The notes beneath the pieces were generated by a model. That model was given only the letters and a program-made list of their open reading frames with translations, was not told the origin of the DNA and did no database searches. From NCBI GenBank assembly GCA_963705525.1, contig CAVPJW010000007.1:124001-188000 (forward strand): a DNA stretch of 64,000 bases, given 5' to 3'. Shown here in pieces: positions 36,164 to 45,262 of the stretch; position 1 is the first letter of the stretch; every line of letters starts with the position of its first letter. The position numbers and the translations under genes were made by a program. This DNA comes from CAVPJW01 sp963705525. GTDB lineage: Bacteria; Acidobacteriota; Vicinamibacteria; Vicinamibacterales; CAVPJW01.

Positions 36164-38770
36164 GTGACACTCGCTTCCGGGTTCCATCTCGGCCCCTACG
36201 TCATTGTCCGCCTGCTGGGCAGCGGCGGAATGGGCGAGGTCTACCAGGCGCGCGACCCGCGCCTTCAGCGCACGGTCGCGCTCAAGATTCTTCGCGAGGC
36301 CACGGCCTCGTCCCACGAGCGCGTCCATCATTTTGAGCAGGAGGCGCGCGCAGCCTCCGCCCTCAATCACCCCAATATCATCGTCGTCTACGACATTGGA
36401 GAAGCCGCGTCAGTCGCGGGACAGCCGGCGATTCCGTTCCTGGTGATGGAGCTGGTTGACGGCCAGCCGCTCGGCACACGGATCAGAGCCAGCCGGCTCC
36501 GGATCTCGGCGATCCTCGATCTCGCGACGCAAATCGCGGATGGACTCGCGCGGGCGCACGAGGCGGGCATCGTCCACCGCGACCTGAAACCCGGCAACAT
36601 CCTCGTGACCGACGACGGACTGGTCAAGATCGTTGACTTCGGATTGGCGAAGCTGCGCGAGCCGATCGCTTCCCCGTCCGACGGAGCCACGCTCGACGAT
36701 GTGAACACGTCGATGAGCACGGTGCGTGGGACGCCCAGCTACATGTCGCCCGAACAGGTTCGAGGCGAAGAAGCGACACCCGCCTCCGATCAATTCGCGC
36801 TGGGCTGCGTCCTCTACGAAATGCTGACCGGCCGACGGGCCTTCGAACGGCCGTCGACCGCGGAAACGATCTCGGCGGTGCTTCGGGACGATCCCAGACC
36901 CATTTCCGGCTTCCGGCCTGATGTCCCTGCTCCACTTCGCTGGATCGTCCAGCGCTGCATGTCGAAGGAGCCGCGCGACAGGTATTCCGCGACCCGCGAC
37001 CTCGCGCGCGACTTGAAGACGCTGAGAGATCACTCGGATGAAATTACCGACTCCACTCCAGTCGCGCGCCGGTCGTTCTGGCGCCGTCTCATGATGCCTG
37101 CGGCCGGCGTGGCGCTCGTCGGTCTCACGGCAGGCGCGACGCTCCTCCTGTCGTCGAAGAATCGCAGCCCGACCGAGCCGGAATTCAGGCGACTGACGTT
37201 CCGCCGGGGCAACGTGCATCGCGCACTGTTCGTTCCCGGATCGAACGCGGTGCTCTACACCGCCACCTGGGAAGGACAAGAAACGGGCGCATTCACGATG
37301 CTGCCGGACACCCCCGGTCTCGAGCGGCGACTTGAATCGGAGGAACGGCTCCTGCCGATGGCGTTTTCACCTGACGGCAGCGAAGCCCTCGTGCTGCTCG
37401 GCTCATCGCATGCCGGCATCAACGCGAGAGGCACGCTCGCGGTCTGGCCCGCGGTGGGCGGCCGATCGAGACCGATCGTCGAAAACGCCGGCTGGGCCGA
37501 CTGGAGCGGAAGTCGATTCGTCGTGTTCGTTCGCGATCTCGGCGCCGAGCACGCGCTCATCTGTCGCGATGGTGGCACCGAACGCACGCTCTTCCGGACG
37601 AGCGGCGCTCTCTCGTACGTCCGCATCTCGCCAGACGCGCGCGATGTCGCGTTCATTCATCACGCCTCGCGCGCAGACGACTCGGGCGAAGTGCGCATCG
37701 CGCGGACCGATGGCTCGGGGACCGCGCGGGCGATCACGCCCGTCTTCGAGCGATGTCTGGGTCTCGAATGGAACAGGAAGACCGGAGAAATCTGGTTCAC
37801 GGCCAGCCACGCTCCGCATGGGAGTTCCCTCTTCGCCGTGAGCACATCGGGCGAGCGCCGAACGCTCCAGGCGCTTCCCGAATTCGCCGTGCTTGAAAGC
37901 ATTTCGACCGATGGCGCGCGAAGCCTGCTCACGCTCCGCGACGAATCGACGACGCTGGCCGTTCGACGCGGGACCGAACCGTCACGCGACATGACGTGGC
38001 TCGGTTTGAGTCTCGCGGCCGATGTCTCGCCGGACGGAAAAACCGTCCTCTTCTGGGACGGTGGAGGAAGCGAGCGATCGACGGGTGTCTGGCTTCGACC
38101 CGTCGAGGGTGGTGAGGCAGTCCGCCTCGGCGATGGAGAACCCAAGCGCTTCTCGCCCGATGGCAAATCGATCGTCGCGGTCACGCGACCGGTAGCGGGC
38201 GCGACGCGGTTCCTCCTGATTCCGGTCGGCGCGGGCACCACTCGGGCGGTGGTGCCTCCTGACGCCGATTCGACGTCGCCCTCATTCGCCGGCTCCGACG
38301 CGCTGCTGTTCGTCCGGCGCATGGGTGGTCGCACCGAGGTGTGGACGATGCGCACGGATGGGACGTCGGCGAGATCGCTCGGCGCCGCCGATTGCGACGC
38401 CCCCATGGCGAGCCCGGAAGGCGACTCGTTCGTCGCGGTCTGCGGCGACGGCGGCCGCGCACTCGAGATTCACTCCATGACGACCTCGTCGAACAGACGG
38501 TTGTTCGAGCTTCCGCCAGACGACACCTTTCTGTACGCACGCTGGGACGCAAAGGCCGCGCGTGTCTTTGGCTTGACCAGCCACCGGCGATTGCTCACGA
38601 TTGACGCGCTGAAGGGTGCGATCCTCGCCGACGAGCGCCTTCCCTTTCTCCCAGACAAGGGGGAACAGGCGGGCATTCTGGCCGGGGCGATCAGCCCGGA
38701 CGGTACCGTTCAGGCCTATTCCGCGAGGCGCACATCCTCTCGCCTCTATCTTGGCGATCAGCTACGATAG
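36164..38770 (+). CDS. Ser/Thr protein kinase with C-terminal TolB/PD40 propeller
   Basis: 868 residues. Kinase domain: GSGGMGEVYQAR, VALK lysine, HRDLKPGN, DFGLAKL, MSPEQVRGE. A transmembrane segment (PAAGVALVGLTAGATLLL) is followed by a propeller whose first strand RRLTFRRGNVHRALF closely matches the equivalent part of the kinase at 19977 (RQLTFRRGTVRNARF), so these two are the nearest relatives in the window. It ends SRLYLGDQLR. Start GTG 36164. The next gene begins 28 bases downstream, so transcription may continue into the small basic protein and SagB-type dehydrogenase. Confidence 0.88.
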   Translation: MTLASGFHLGPYVIVRLLGSGGMGEVYQARDPRLQRTVALKILREATASSHERVHHFEQEARAASALNHPNIIVVYDIGEAASVAGQPAIPFLVMELVDGQPLGTRIRASRLRISAILDLATQIADGLARAHEAGIVHRDLKPGNILVTDDGLVKIVDFGLAKLREPIASPSDGATLDDVNTSMSTVRGTPSYMSPEQVRGEEATPASDQFALGCVLYEMLTGRRAFERPSTAETISAVLRDDPRPISGFRPDVPAPLRWIVQRCMSKEPRDRYSATRDLARDLKTLRDHSDEITDSTPVARRSFWRRLMMPAAGVALVGLTAGATLLLSSKNRSPTEPEFRRLTFRRGNVHRALFVPGSNAVLYTATWEGQETGAFTMLPDTPGLERRLESEERLLPMAFSPDGSEALVLLGSSHAGINARGTLAVWPAVGGRSRPIVENAGWADWSGSRFVVFVRDLGAEHALICRDGGTERTLFRTSGALSYVRISPDARDVAFIHHASRADDSGEVRIARTDGSGTARAITPVFERCLGLEWNRKTGEIWFTASHAPHGSSLFAVSTSGERRTLQALPEFAVLESISTDGARSLLTLRDESTTLAVRRGTEPSRDMTWLGLSLAADVSPDGKTVLFWDGGGSERSTGVWLRPVEGGEAVRLGDGEPKRFSPDGKSIVAVTRPVAGATRFLLIPVGAGTTRAVVPPDADSTSPSFAGSDALLFVRRMGGRTEVWTMRTDGTSARSLGAADCDAPMASPEGDSFVAVCGDGGRALEIHSMTTSSNRRLFELPPDDTFLYARWDAKAARVFGLTSHRRLLTIDALKGAILADERLPFLPDKGEQAGILAGAISPDGTVQAYSARRTSSRLYLGDQLR

Positions 38771-38798
38771 CGGCCCCAAACACGAACGAGGAGGCCAC

Positions 38799-39080
38799 AT
38801 GGCGAAGAAGGGATCGAAGGCGGCCAAGCAATTCAGGCTCGTACCCAAAGCCCGCACTCGTCGTCTGCTGGCGGCAATGAAGATCAGGTCGGTACTGGTA
38901 GAGCCGATGCCCAAGAAAACCGGGCGCCTGATCTTGAACGTTCCGCGTGGGACCCAAAGCCTCATCATCCGGATTCCGATGGGCCGGATGTGCAACCCGT
39001 TCACCATCGCCAGATGGAAGGGCGCCAGCTTCTTCGACAAGCTGAAGATAAGCAACGCGGTCCGTCGATCCGGACGTTGA
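38799..39080 (+). CDS. Small basic protein of unknown function, coupled to a SagB-type dehydrogenase
   Basis: 93 residues, strongly basic (KKGSKAAKQFRLVPKARTRR at the N-terminus), with two beta-like segments (IRSVLVEPM, SLIIRIPMG), a single Cys (MCNPF) and a C-terminal FTIARWKGASFFDKLKISNA. ATG 38799 has AGGAGG six bases upstream. The stop TGA (39078-39080) overlaps the TTG start of the dehydrogenase, which implies translational coupling. I recognise no family. Given the partner it could be a peptide substrate (RiPP-like precursor), an accessory binding protein or a small nucleic-acid-binding protein; the sequence does not decide. Confidence 0.7.
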   Translation: MAKKGSKAAKQFRLVPKARTRRLLAAMKIRSVLVEPMPKKTGRLILNVPRGTQSLIIRIPMGRMCNPFTIARWKGASFFDKLKISNAVRRSGR

Positions 39081-40156
39081 TCCGTTTCGCCCGCAACCCG
39101 GATCTCCTCTTGTGTTGGAGCGGAGGGGATCTTCTCGCTCGCGATCTCCATCGCGAGGACGGCTTCGTTGTCTCTCCGGATCTCGTCGTCATCCTCGATG
39201 CCTTCGACCGACCGCTGACCGCGGAGGCTATGACTCGACGTCTGTCCGGCTACGAGCGGCGGTCTGTTCTCGCCGGTGTCGCGCAGCTCAGAAGGATGGG
39301 ACTCGTCCTGCCGGCCGACGAGGCGCGTCGCCGCGCGTCGCGACTGTCTGCCTGGAAGGGCAATCTCGCCGCCGCCCTCTATCACGTGGCGTCGCGCGAC
39401 AAGCCGTACCTGCAGAACGAGGCCGTGATCAATCGCTTTCTCGTAAAGAGTGTCGCCTCGCAGCCGAGACCACGCCGTTACAAGCACTATCCGGGTTCAC
39501 CACGTGTCCCTCTTGCAAGGACAACAGAGCAGCCTTCCGATGCGGCGGCCCTTGGACGCGTGCTCGGGAAGCGTCGAACGGTCCGCGAGTTTTCCCGGCG
39601 GCCGGTTACGCTGGACGACCTGGCCGTCGTCGTCCGCGGCACCTGGGGCGAGACCGGGTGGTTCGATGGCGGACCGCTCGGCCGGCTGACTGCCAAGACC
39701 AGCCCTTCAGCAGGCGCACTTCATCCGATCGAATGCTACGTGCTGGCCTTGAACGTGCGGGGGCTTGCTCAGGGCCTCTATCACTACGACGTAAAACACG
39801 ACGAACTGCGACGTCTCAAAAGGGGGAACTTCCGCGCAGCCGCCGTGCGCGCCGCGTCCGGACAGTCCTGGATTCGCAACGCCGCATTTCTCTGCGTGAT
39901 GACCGCGGTCTTCAGCCGGACGCTCTGGAAGTATGCCTTCGAGATCGCCTATCGGGTTCTCTGGCTGGACGCGGGACATCTCTGCCAGACGTTTGCGCTC
40001 CTGGCCACTTCGCGCGGGCTCGGGCCGTTTCAGACCGCGGCCATTCAGGACAGCTTCATCGAGCGGCTGATTGGGCTGGACGGTGTAAAGGAATTTCCGC
40101 TGTACCTGTGCGGCGCCGGGATTCCGCGCCGCCGGATCGGGCGTCGGGCCACCTGA
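39077..40156 (+). CDS. SagB/ThcOx-type nitroreductase-fold dehydrogenase
   Basis: About 359 residues. The N-terminal 110 residues form a winged-helix-like domain (SPDLVVILDAFDRPLTAEAM; SVLAGVAQLRRMGLVLP), usual in SagB-type proteins. The C-terminal FMN-binding nitroreductase fold has KRRTVREFSRRPVTLDDLAV, then TSPSAGALHPIECYVLALNV, LYHYDVKHDELRRL and the dimer/FMN region LDAGHLCQTFALLATSRGLG. SagB enzymes oxidise azoline rings to azoles in thiazole/oxazole-modified peptides, but standalone members are common and mostly uncharacterised; no YcaO cyclodehydratase is nearby. Start TTG 39077 overlaps the preceding stop. Confidence 0.85.
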   Translation: MIRFARNPDLLLCWSGGDLLARDLHREDGFVVSPDLVVILDAFDRPLTAEAMTRRLSGYERRSVLAGVAQLRRMGLVLPADEARRRASRLSAWKGNLAAALYHVASRDKPYLQNEAVINRFLVKSVASQPRPRRYKHYPGSPRVPLARTTEQPSDAAALGRVLGKRRTVREFSRRPVTLDDLAVVVRGTWGETGWFDGGPLGRLTAKTSPSAGALHPIECYVLALNVRGLAQGLYHYDVKHDELRRLKRGNFRAAAVRAASGQSWIRNAAFLCVMTAVFSRTLWKYAFEIAYRVLWLDAGHLCQTFALLATSRGLGPFQTAAIQDSFIERLIGLDGVKEFPLYLCGAGIPRRRIGRRAT

Positions 40157-40244
40157 AAGAAAGCCGACAGAAGCTATGGCACGCTATCCTTCCCTCCACC
40201 AGATCAGCACGCTTGAATCCTGCGCCTGGGCCTAGAATCCAGCC

Positions 40245-41321
40245 ATGACGAAGGAAAGGCTCTACCGAACGGAAACAACCCTGACGCGAACGCTGCGTAT
40301 CTCATATCCGGCCGGCAAGGGCCGCATCGTCCTGCGCACCGAACAGGACTGGGAAAAGGACATCGAGGCGACATCCGTCAGCGACGATGGCAACACCTCG
40401 ACCTTTCAGGTGGAGGCCGATCAGCCGTTTCTGTATTTCAAGCCATGTCTGGTGCGCGACGGCCGATCCTATTGGTCGGTCGGCTCCAACAAGCTGCTGC
40501 TGATGGGCGAGGAAGATCAACGCATCGCCTATCCGTTCTTCCTGAGTCCGGAGAGCGGGCGGTTCTCAAACCTGCTCGAATTCCCTTCCAGCATTCTAGG
40601 TCGCGCTCATCATCTGCGCGTGTTCCTGCCGCCGGGATATGACGAAAACACGCTGGCGTCCTACCCTGTCGCGTTCATGCAGGACGGCCAGAATCTGTTC
40701 TTTCCCGACGAGGCCTTTCTCGGGCACGACTGGGAGGTCGCCGAAACGAGCCGGACACTCAGATCGATGAGCGCGGTCGACGATTTCATCATCGTCGGCA
40801 TCCACTCTGGCGACCGCATGCGCGAGTACACGGCTCCAGGCTACGAGGCCTATGCCCGCTCGCTGGCTGAAGAGATCGTGCCCGAGGCCGAGCGCCGCTT
40901 GCGCATCGGAAATCACCGTCGGTCTCGTTCGGTGTGGGGCTCATCCCTCGGCGGAGTGGTTTCCTTCTACACCGTCTGGCAATACCCGAACGTCTTCGGT
41001 ACCGCCGTCTGCATGTCGAGCACGTTCTCGCACAAGGACAATCTGATCGATCGTGTGCTCACCGAGCCCAGGCGCGACGTGGCGTTCTATCTCGACAGCG
41101 GCTGGCCTGGCGACAACTACGAAGTGACGATGGGCATGGCGATGGCGCTCGTGACGCGAGGCTGGAAGTACGGGGTGAACTTCATGCATCTGTGCTTCCC
41201 GCAAGCCGAGCACGACGAAACCGCCTGGGGACTGCGCCTGCACCTGCCGATGCAGCTGCTGAATGGCGTCGTGGCGCGTGCGTCGCGAGTGGGAATGCCG
41301 GTGCTGGGCGACACGCCGTGA
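40245..41321 (+). CDS. Enterochelin-esterase-like alpha/beta hydrolase
   Basis: 358 residues. An N-terminal immunoglobulin-like/CBM48-type domain (residues 1-110) is followed by an esterase D/Fes-type catalytic domain: LRVFLPPGYDEN, YPVAFMQDGQNLFFP, the nucleophile elbow WGSSLGG, and the acid/His region ending in AEHDETAWG. No signal peptide, so it is probably cytoplasmic. This fold is found in siderophore esterases, feruloyl esterases and mycolyltransferase relatives. It starts 89 bases after the dehydrogenase, so it may belong to the same unit but is not coupled. Confidence 0.8.
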   Translation: MTKERLYRTETTLTRTLRISYPAGKGRIVLRTEQDWEKDIEATSVSDDGNTSTFQVEADQPFLYFKPCLVRDGRSYWSVGSNKLLLMGEEDQRIAYPFFLSPESGRFSNLLEFPSSILGRAHHLRVFLPPGYDENTLASYPVAFMQDGQNLFFPDEAFLGHDWEVAETSRTLRSMSAVDDFIIVGIHSGDRMREYTAPGYEAYARSLAEEIVPEAERRLRIGNHRRSRSVWGSSLGGVVSFYTVWQYPNVFGTAVCMSSTFSHKDNLIDRVLTEPRRDVAFYLDSGWPGDNYEVTMGMAMALVTRGWKYGVNFMHLCFPQAEHDETAWGLRLHLPMQLLNGVVARASRVGMPVLGDTP

Positions 41322-41430
41322 GCGGCCAGGCGCCCGATCTGCAATTTACTGCACGGTCTGTCAATCTTTTGCTCTTCGACACAACTCCGAAGGAGATCCT
41401 GTCAGGCGCCCGGTTGCTAAAATGGATTGA

Positions 41431-42081
41431 GTGCGGCAGCCAAATCCCTTTGCGCTCGTGACGATCATCGCGGCAAGCGCCATCCTGATTTACTCCCTGT
41501 TTCCTCAGGTTGGGGGAGCCGCTTTGTGGTTTGTCGTGCGCGTGGTCCTCATGCCTGCCCTGCTGATTTCCTCCTGCTATCTGGGGATCATTGCTGAAGA
41601 CAAGAAATGCAGTATTCGTTCGGATATCCGATGGGTGTTCTCGAAGCTGCCGTTCGTCGCCATGGCCTTCATCGCGATTCTCCTGGTCGGCCTGCAATTC
41701 AAGCCTCCTGCGTATCAGAACGACGCTCAGCACGCCGCCGTCGCCGCGACACCCTCCGCCAGTTCCTACGTCCTTCCGATTGTTCTCCTGGTGACGTCCA
41801 TCGCGGCATTCTGGCTGTATCGGACGACCACCAAGTCGAACCCGTCACGTGCGGCCTCAGGGGCCGGCGGAGCCGCTCAGGGAGCGGGCCCGTCGAGCGC
41901 CGGAGCCGGCGATCAGGTTTCTGACGAGGTCGCGCAGAGAAAGACCGATTTGGAGTTTGATCTGATGGCGATCGAGGCCGATCTCGTCAGACTGTATCGA
42001 GACGACGCGGGACGGCGTGTGCTCGAGAATCGAAAACGCGCGCTGACGAGACAACTGGAAGAGCTTAACGAATCCCGGTAG
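41431..42081 (+). CDS. Membrane protein of unknown function with C-terminal coiled coil
   Basis: 216 residues from GTG 41431. Four hydrophobic segments (LVTIIAASAILIYSLFPQVG; LWFVVRVVLMPALLISSCYL; LPFVAMAFIAILLVGLQF; YVLPIVLLVTSIAAFWLY) precede a Gly/Ala linker and a charged helix (EVAQRKTDLEFDLMAIEADL onward) likely to form a coiled coil. No family recognised. It probably sits in the inner membrane with the coiled coil in the cytoplasm. Confidence 0.6.
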   Translation: MRQPNPFALVTIIAASAILIYSLFPQVGGAALWFVVRVVLMPALLISSCYLGIIAEDKKCSIRSDIRWVFSKLPFVAMAFIAILLVGLQFKPPAYQNDAQHAAVAATPSASSYVLPIVLLVTSIAAFWLYRTTTKSNPSRAASGAGGAAQGAGPSSAGAGDQVSDEVAQRKTDLEFDLMAIEADLVRLYRDDAGRRVLENRKRALTRQLEELNESR

Positions 42082-42466
42082 CCGGATGCACTGCTGTACT
42101 AGTCCCGGTTCACCCTTATCGAATCCGCGTGGTCCTCACGCCTCGAGCGAGTGCGGAGCTGCTGGCTGAAAGCGATAGCTAAGCTAAGAGCTGATAGCTG
42201 AAAGCTGATAGCCGAACTGACAACCGAAGACTGAGATGCCATGACCTCAACATGTTCAGTCCACGCGAATGGGCGAGCAGGATCGGCGGGGGGTTCGACG
42301 GCGGCGATGCAAGCAGATGCGCGAAGCTGGGCTGACGGAGTGTGGGCGAAGTCGAGCGCGTTCTAGTCTCCGACGAAGGGCGAGCCTACGACACACCGAA
42401 TCCGTAGTGGCATCGAGGCGTCGTCGGCTCGCCTTCTGAAATGGCTCTGAGCCGCCTAATTAAGCA
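42082..42466. other. Gene-free spacer with heptad repeats
   Basis: 385 bases with no credible gene. It contains a 7-base periodic block at about 42173-42236 (AGCTGAT / AGCTGAA / AGCTGAT / AGCCGAA) and an imperfect inverted repeat, GAAGGGCGAGCC near 42376 with GGCTCGCCTTC near 42427. Confidence 0.55.
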
Positions 42467-43369
42467 TCACTGTACGGGCAGGTTTCTGTTGTTCACCTCA
42501 TACGCGAGTGCAACTTTTCCCAGCTCTCCACGGAGTGGAGTCCATGCCGCACCTGCTGCGGACGACAATGGATTCTTCGAGATCCAATCGACGACGATCA
42601 ATGCCTGTTTGATGAGCGCATCCGCTTCGGCCACACCTTTCTCTTTGTTGGCCAGGCGTTGGTTCAGCGCGTGAGCATGGCTCTTTAACGTGTCAACCTG
42701 TTGCAAGGTCGTCTGACGACTCTCTGGGGTCACCGCCTTGTTTGCGGTCAAACTCACCTCGAGCTCGTGCCTGAAGGGATCGCACAGCTTCTCGACGGCG
42801 GCAGCGGCAGCCACGAGCTCAGCATCGTTGAAACGTCGCGCCATTCCACCGGCTGGCATCGGCAGCGATGTGTTGTAGGCCATTGCCAGGCGGCGAAGAT
42901 CGGCCGCGAAGGGATCCCATTCACTCGAGCCCTTGAAGCCGGCGGGCTGTGTTTTGACCCAACGATCGAGTCGGGTTGAATAGTCCAGCAGAGCGATCAC
43001 TTCGCTGCTGGCTGAGTAATCCTGCTTGAAGCGCTCGCGAGTCCGCGTGACTTGGTCCTGAAGATCATCCAGGAACTCATTAGTGTTGACTTCGCCCCGC
43101 GCCCCTTGAAGGACGGTATTTTTCAGATTCTGGTCAAGTGCCGCCTCGAATTTAGAGCGGTTGTTCTCGACGCTCGAGAGTAGGTCCTCAACTTCCTTGT
43201 TTGTCAAACGGTCTGTTGCCAGCGCGACTGAAGGCAGGATGAGCAATCCGGCCGTGACAGCCGCAAGTGAAACCCACAGCGCTGTCGCAAACCGCCAGCT
43301 TTTCTTGCGGAGCACCTCTTCAGTCGCACCCCCTGTGACAGAAATGTTTGGTCCGTGTGTTTTCCCCAT
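42467..43369 (-). CDS. Membrane-anchored periplasmic protein of unknown function
   Basis: 300 residues. A short basic cytoplasmic N-terminus is followed by one signal-anchor or signal helix (ALWVSLAAVTAGLLILPSVA) and a long helical, charged domain (LTNKEVEDLLSSVENNRSKF; DDLQDQVTRTRERFKQDYSA; LKSHAHALNQRLANKEKGVA) suggestive of a helical bundle or coiled coil. ATG 43369 is preceded by GAGAGG at suitable distance. No family recognised. Confidence 0.65.
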   Translation of the reverse strand: MGKTHGPNISVTGGATEEVLRKKSWRFATALWVSLAAVTAGLLILPSVALATDRLTNKEVEDLLSSVENNRSKFEAALDQNLKNTVLQGARGEVNTNEFLDDLQDQVTRTRERFKQDYSASSEVIALLDYSTRLDRWVKTQPAGFKGSSEWDPFAADLRRLAMAYNTSLPMPAGGMARRFNDAELVAAAAAVEKLCDPFRHELEVSLTANKAVTPESRQTTLQQVDTLKSHAHALNQRLANKEKGVAEADALIKQALIVVDWISKNPLSSAAGAAWTPLRGELGKVALAYEVNNRNLPVQ

Positions 43370-43700
43370 AACAGCCTCTCCTCTTGCAACTTAGCAGTAC
43401 CCGAACAAGGTTAACGATTCTCAACTGTTTCCTAATGATGGCAAGTATTCGAACGCTTGAACTGTTATGCACCTCGCGGTCGAATAGTCAACCGGGCAGA
43501 AGCCCGGCACTTGGACTCTGTCCGAGAACGGCCTACGTGTCAAGGAGGAATGGCCATCAGACAGCCTCATCGCGTTCGCGCAGCGTGAAGGCGTCACCCG
43601 GGAAGTTCTCTGGCGCGGTCGACCCTGGATAGGTTTCTCGGCGCGGTACCCGGCGCGGCGGTACAGGTCGTGCCCCCTAAAACGAGGGTTGGCCATCCGG
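43370..43700. other. Spacer with no recognisable gene
   Basis: 331 bases. A small hairpin, CCGGGC-AGAA-GCCCGG, lies near 43492-43508. Short plus-strand frames are present but none has a recognisable motif or ribosome-binding site. The Mla operon ends at its right border. Confidence 0.45.
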
Positions 43701-44297
43701 TCACTCGCGAACCATGGTCTTCAGGCCCTCAGCCGCGAGACGGCGCAACAGGCGGCCGGCGGCGCTCCCGAGGTTTCCAGGCAGCTCGGCCGAAACGGGC
43801 TCGCTCGCCTCGACCACACGTGTGCGGACCGCGCGATCGGTACCGGTGAAACGAAGTTCGACAGCCCCGACGAGTCGCGTTTCCCCTGCGGACTCGAGAT
43901 ACCAGACGAGAAGCGTGGCTGCCAGCGTCGGCGCGGTCGCGGCATCGACGAGGCGCAGATTGGAGCTCGATGCCAATTCGAGCCGCAATGCCGTGTCCAG
44001 ATACCGGTCAGGCGCGGACGACCATTGCCAGACCGGGTCATCGGTCAACTCCCCATCCGATTGCTGGTGAAGCACCCGGCGGCCGATGTGCCCGCGCGCT
44101 TGTGTCTCGAGGAGTCGGACGGGGACCGCGTTGGAGGCGGGAGCGCTCGTCGCGCGCTCGGCCGGCTCAATGAGCTGCGGCTCGATCATGCGTAGCGGTA
44201 TCGTGTCGGGACGCCGCAACTGCACCTGGCAGGCGACTCCCCCCAGGCAGCCAATTGCGACGAGCAGACAGAGCCCTGGACGAGGCCGGCGACTCAT
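43701..44297 (-). CDS. Mla/Pqi-type ABC transport auxiliary lipoprotein
   Basis: A 198-residue lipoprotein: signal sequence with lipobox LGGVAC. The mature part has the PqiC/ABC-auxiliary layout (VPVRLLETQARGHIGRRVLH; WSSAPDRYLDTALRLEL; LAATLLVWYLESAGETRLVG). It is the last gene of an operon with MlaE-, MlaF- and MlaD-like genes and probably bridges the MCE assembly to the outer membrane in phospholipid transport. ATG 44297 overlaps the mlaD-like stop by one base. Confidence 0.75.
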   Translation of the reverse strand: MSRRPRPGLCLLVAIGCLGGVACQVQLRRPDTIPLRMIEPQLIEPAERATSAPASNAVPVRLLETQARGHIGRRVLHQQSDGELTDDPVWQWSSAPDRYLDTALRLELASSSNLRLVDAATAPTLAATLLVWYLESAGETRLVGAVELRFTGTDRAVRTRVVEASEPVSAELPGNLGSAAGRLLRRLAAEGLKTMVRE

Positions 44298-45260
44298 CAG
44301 CGTTTCCCCGGGGCGGGGCGTGGACCATAGACAAACGACTCGGGCTGCTCCTGGAGCTGGCGCGCGAGCTCGCGCAGCTGATCGAGCGAATCCCGAATGG
44401 CCGGCAGGGAGCGCCGGAGATCGTCAGCCGCCAGCGTGGTCTGGTCCATCGCCTCGCGCGTTGACCTGGTTGAAGCTGGAAAGTCCGCGGCGTTGATCGC
44501 GGCGCGCGCCTCGTCGGTGAACGTGACCAGCGTCCCCCCGGGGCCGACCAGTCCGTCGAGGCCGGTGGTCACCTTGTCGAGTTGCGCGCTTGTCGTCGCG
44601 AAGAATTTCCGGGAGTCGGCGCTCAGCGTCGGCAGCCGGCTCTCCTGAAAGATGCGCTCGATGTTGGTGAAGAATTTGTCGCTCCGGTCGAGGGTGTCGG
44701 GCAGTCTGGCGACAATCTCCTTGAGGACCTGCAGGGTCGCTTCCGCGCGATCCATCAGCGCGGGCAGCCGATCCTGCACCGTCGCAAACGGTGAGGGCAT
44801 CGACGGAACGTATGGTCGATCCGGTGTAAACCCCAACTCGATAGGTGGTGGCGGATTCTCCGGGATGTCGAGCAACAAGTACGCCTCCCCGGTGACGGGG
44901 TTACTGACCACTTGAGCCCGAAGCTTGGGGAACGTGCCTCCCAGATCGGCGAGCCGCTGAATCCGCTGGACGTTCGCGCCAATCGATGTTGAGTCGGTCG
45001 AGGAACATCTCGAACTAGATCTCGACGGTAGTCGCCCGCGGGTCCACACGCACGTCGGCGACGCGGCCCACCGTCACGCCCCGATACCGAACCGGGCTCG
45101 AGACATCCAGGCCACTGACGTTCTCGGTCGTGTAGGTGACCATGGCGATCACCTCGCGGCTCCTCAGCCGTTGAACGAAGAGCAGTGTCGTCGCCAAGAC
45201 CACCACCAGCACCACCACCAGGAAGAAGCCAAGTCGCGCGTAGCTTTTGTCGACAGCCAT
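44297..45260 (-). pseudogene. MlaD-like MCE-domain protein with amber codon and frameshift
   Basis: Substrate-binding subunit of an Mla-type phospholipid transporter. The N-terminal part has the membrane anchor (LGFFLVVVLVVVLATTLLFV) and the MCE core (TENVSGLDVSSPVRYRGVTV, GRVADVRVDP). After TTVEI, a TAG stands where CAG (Gln) is expected; the frame continues FEMFLDRLN and then shifts near 45000 into GANVQRIQRLADLGGTFPKL and a long helical tail ending YGPRPAPGKR. ATG 45260 lies two bases after the ATPase stop; a GTG at 45266 is also possible. Two separate lesions make true inactivation more likely here than elsewhere. Confidence 0.72.
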
Positions 45261-45262
45261 GG

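Noticed and set aside
38799..40156. Calling the SagB region a full thiazole/oxazole-modified microcin cluster
   Set aside because: No YcaO cyclodehydratase, no E1-like protein, no peptide exporter, and the small protein has only one Cys and no Cys/Ser/Thr-rich core.
43384..43632. Short plus-strand frame in the spacer before the Mla lipoprotein
   Set aside because: Composition is not protein-like and there is no start signal.
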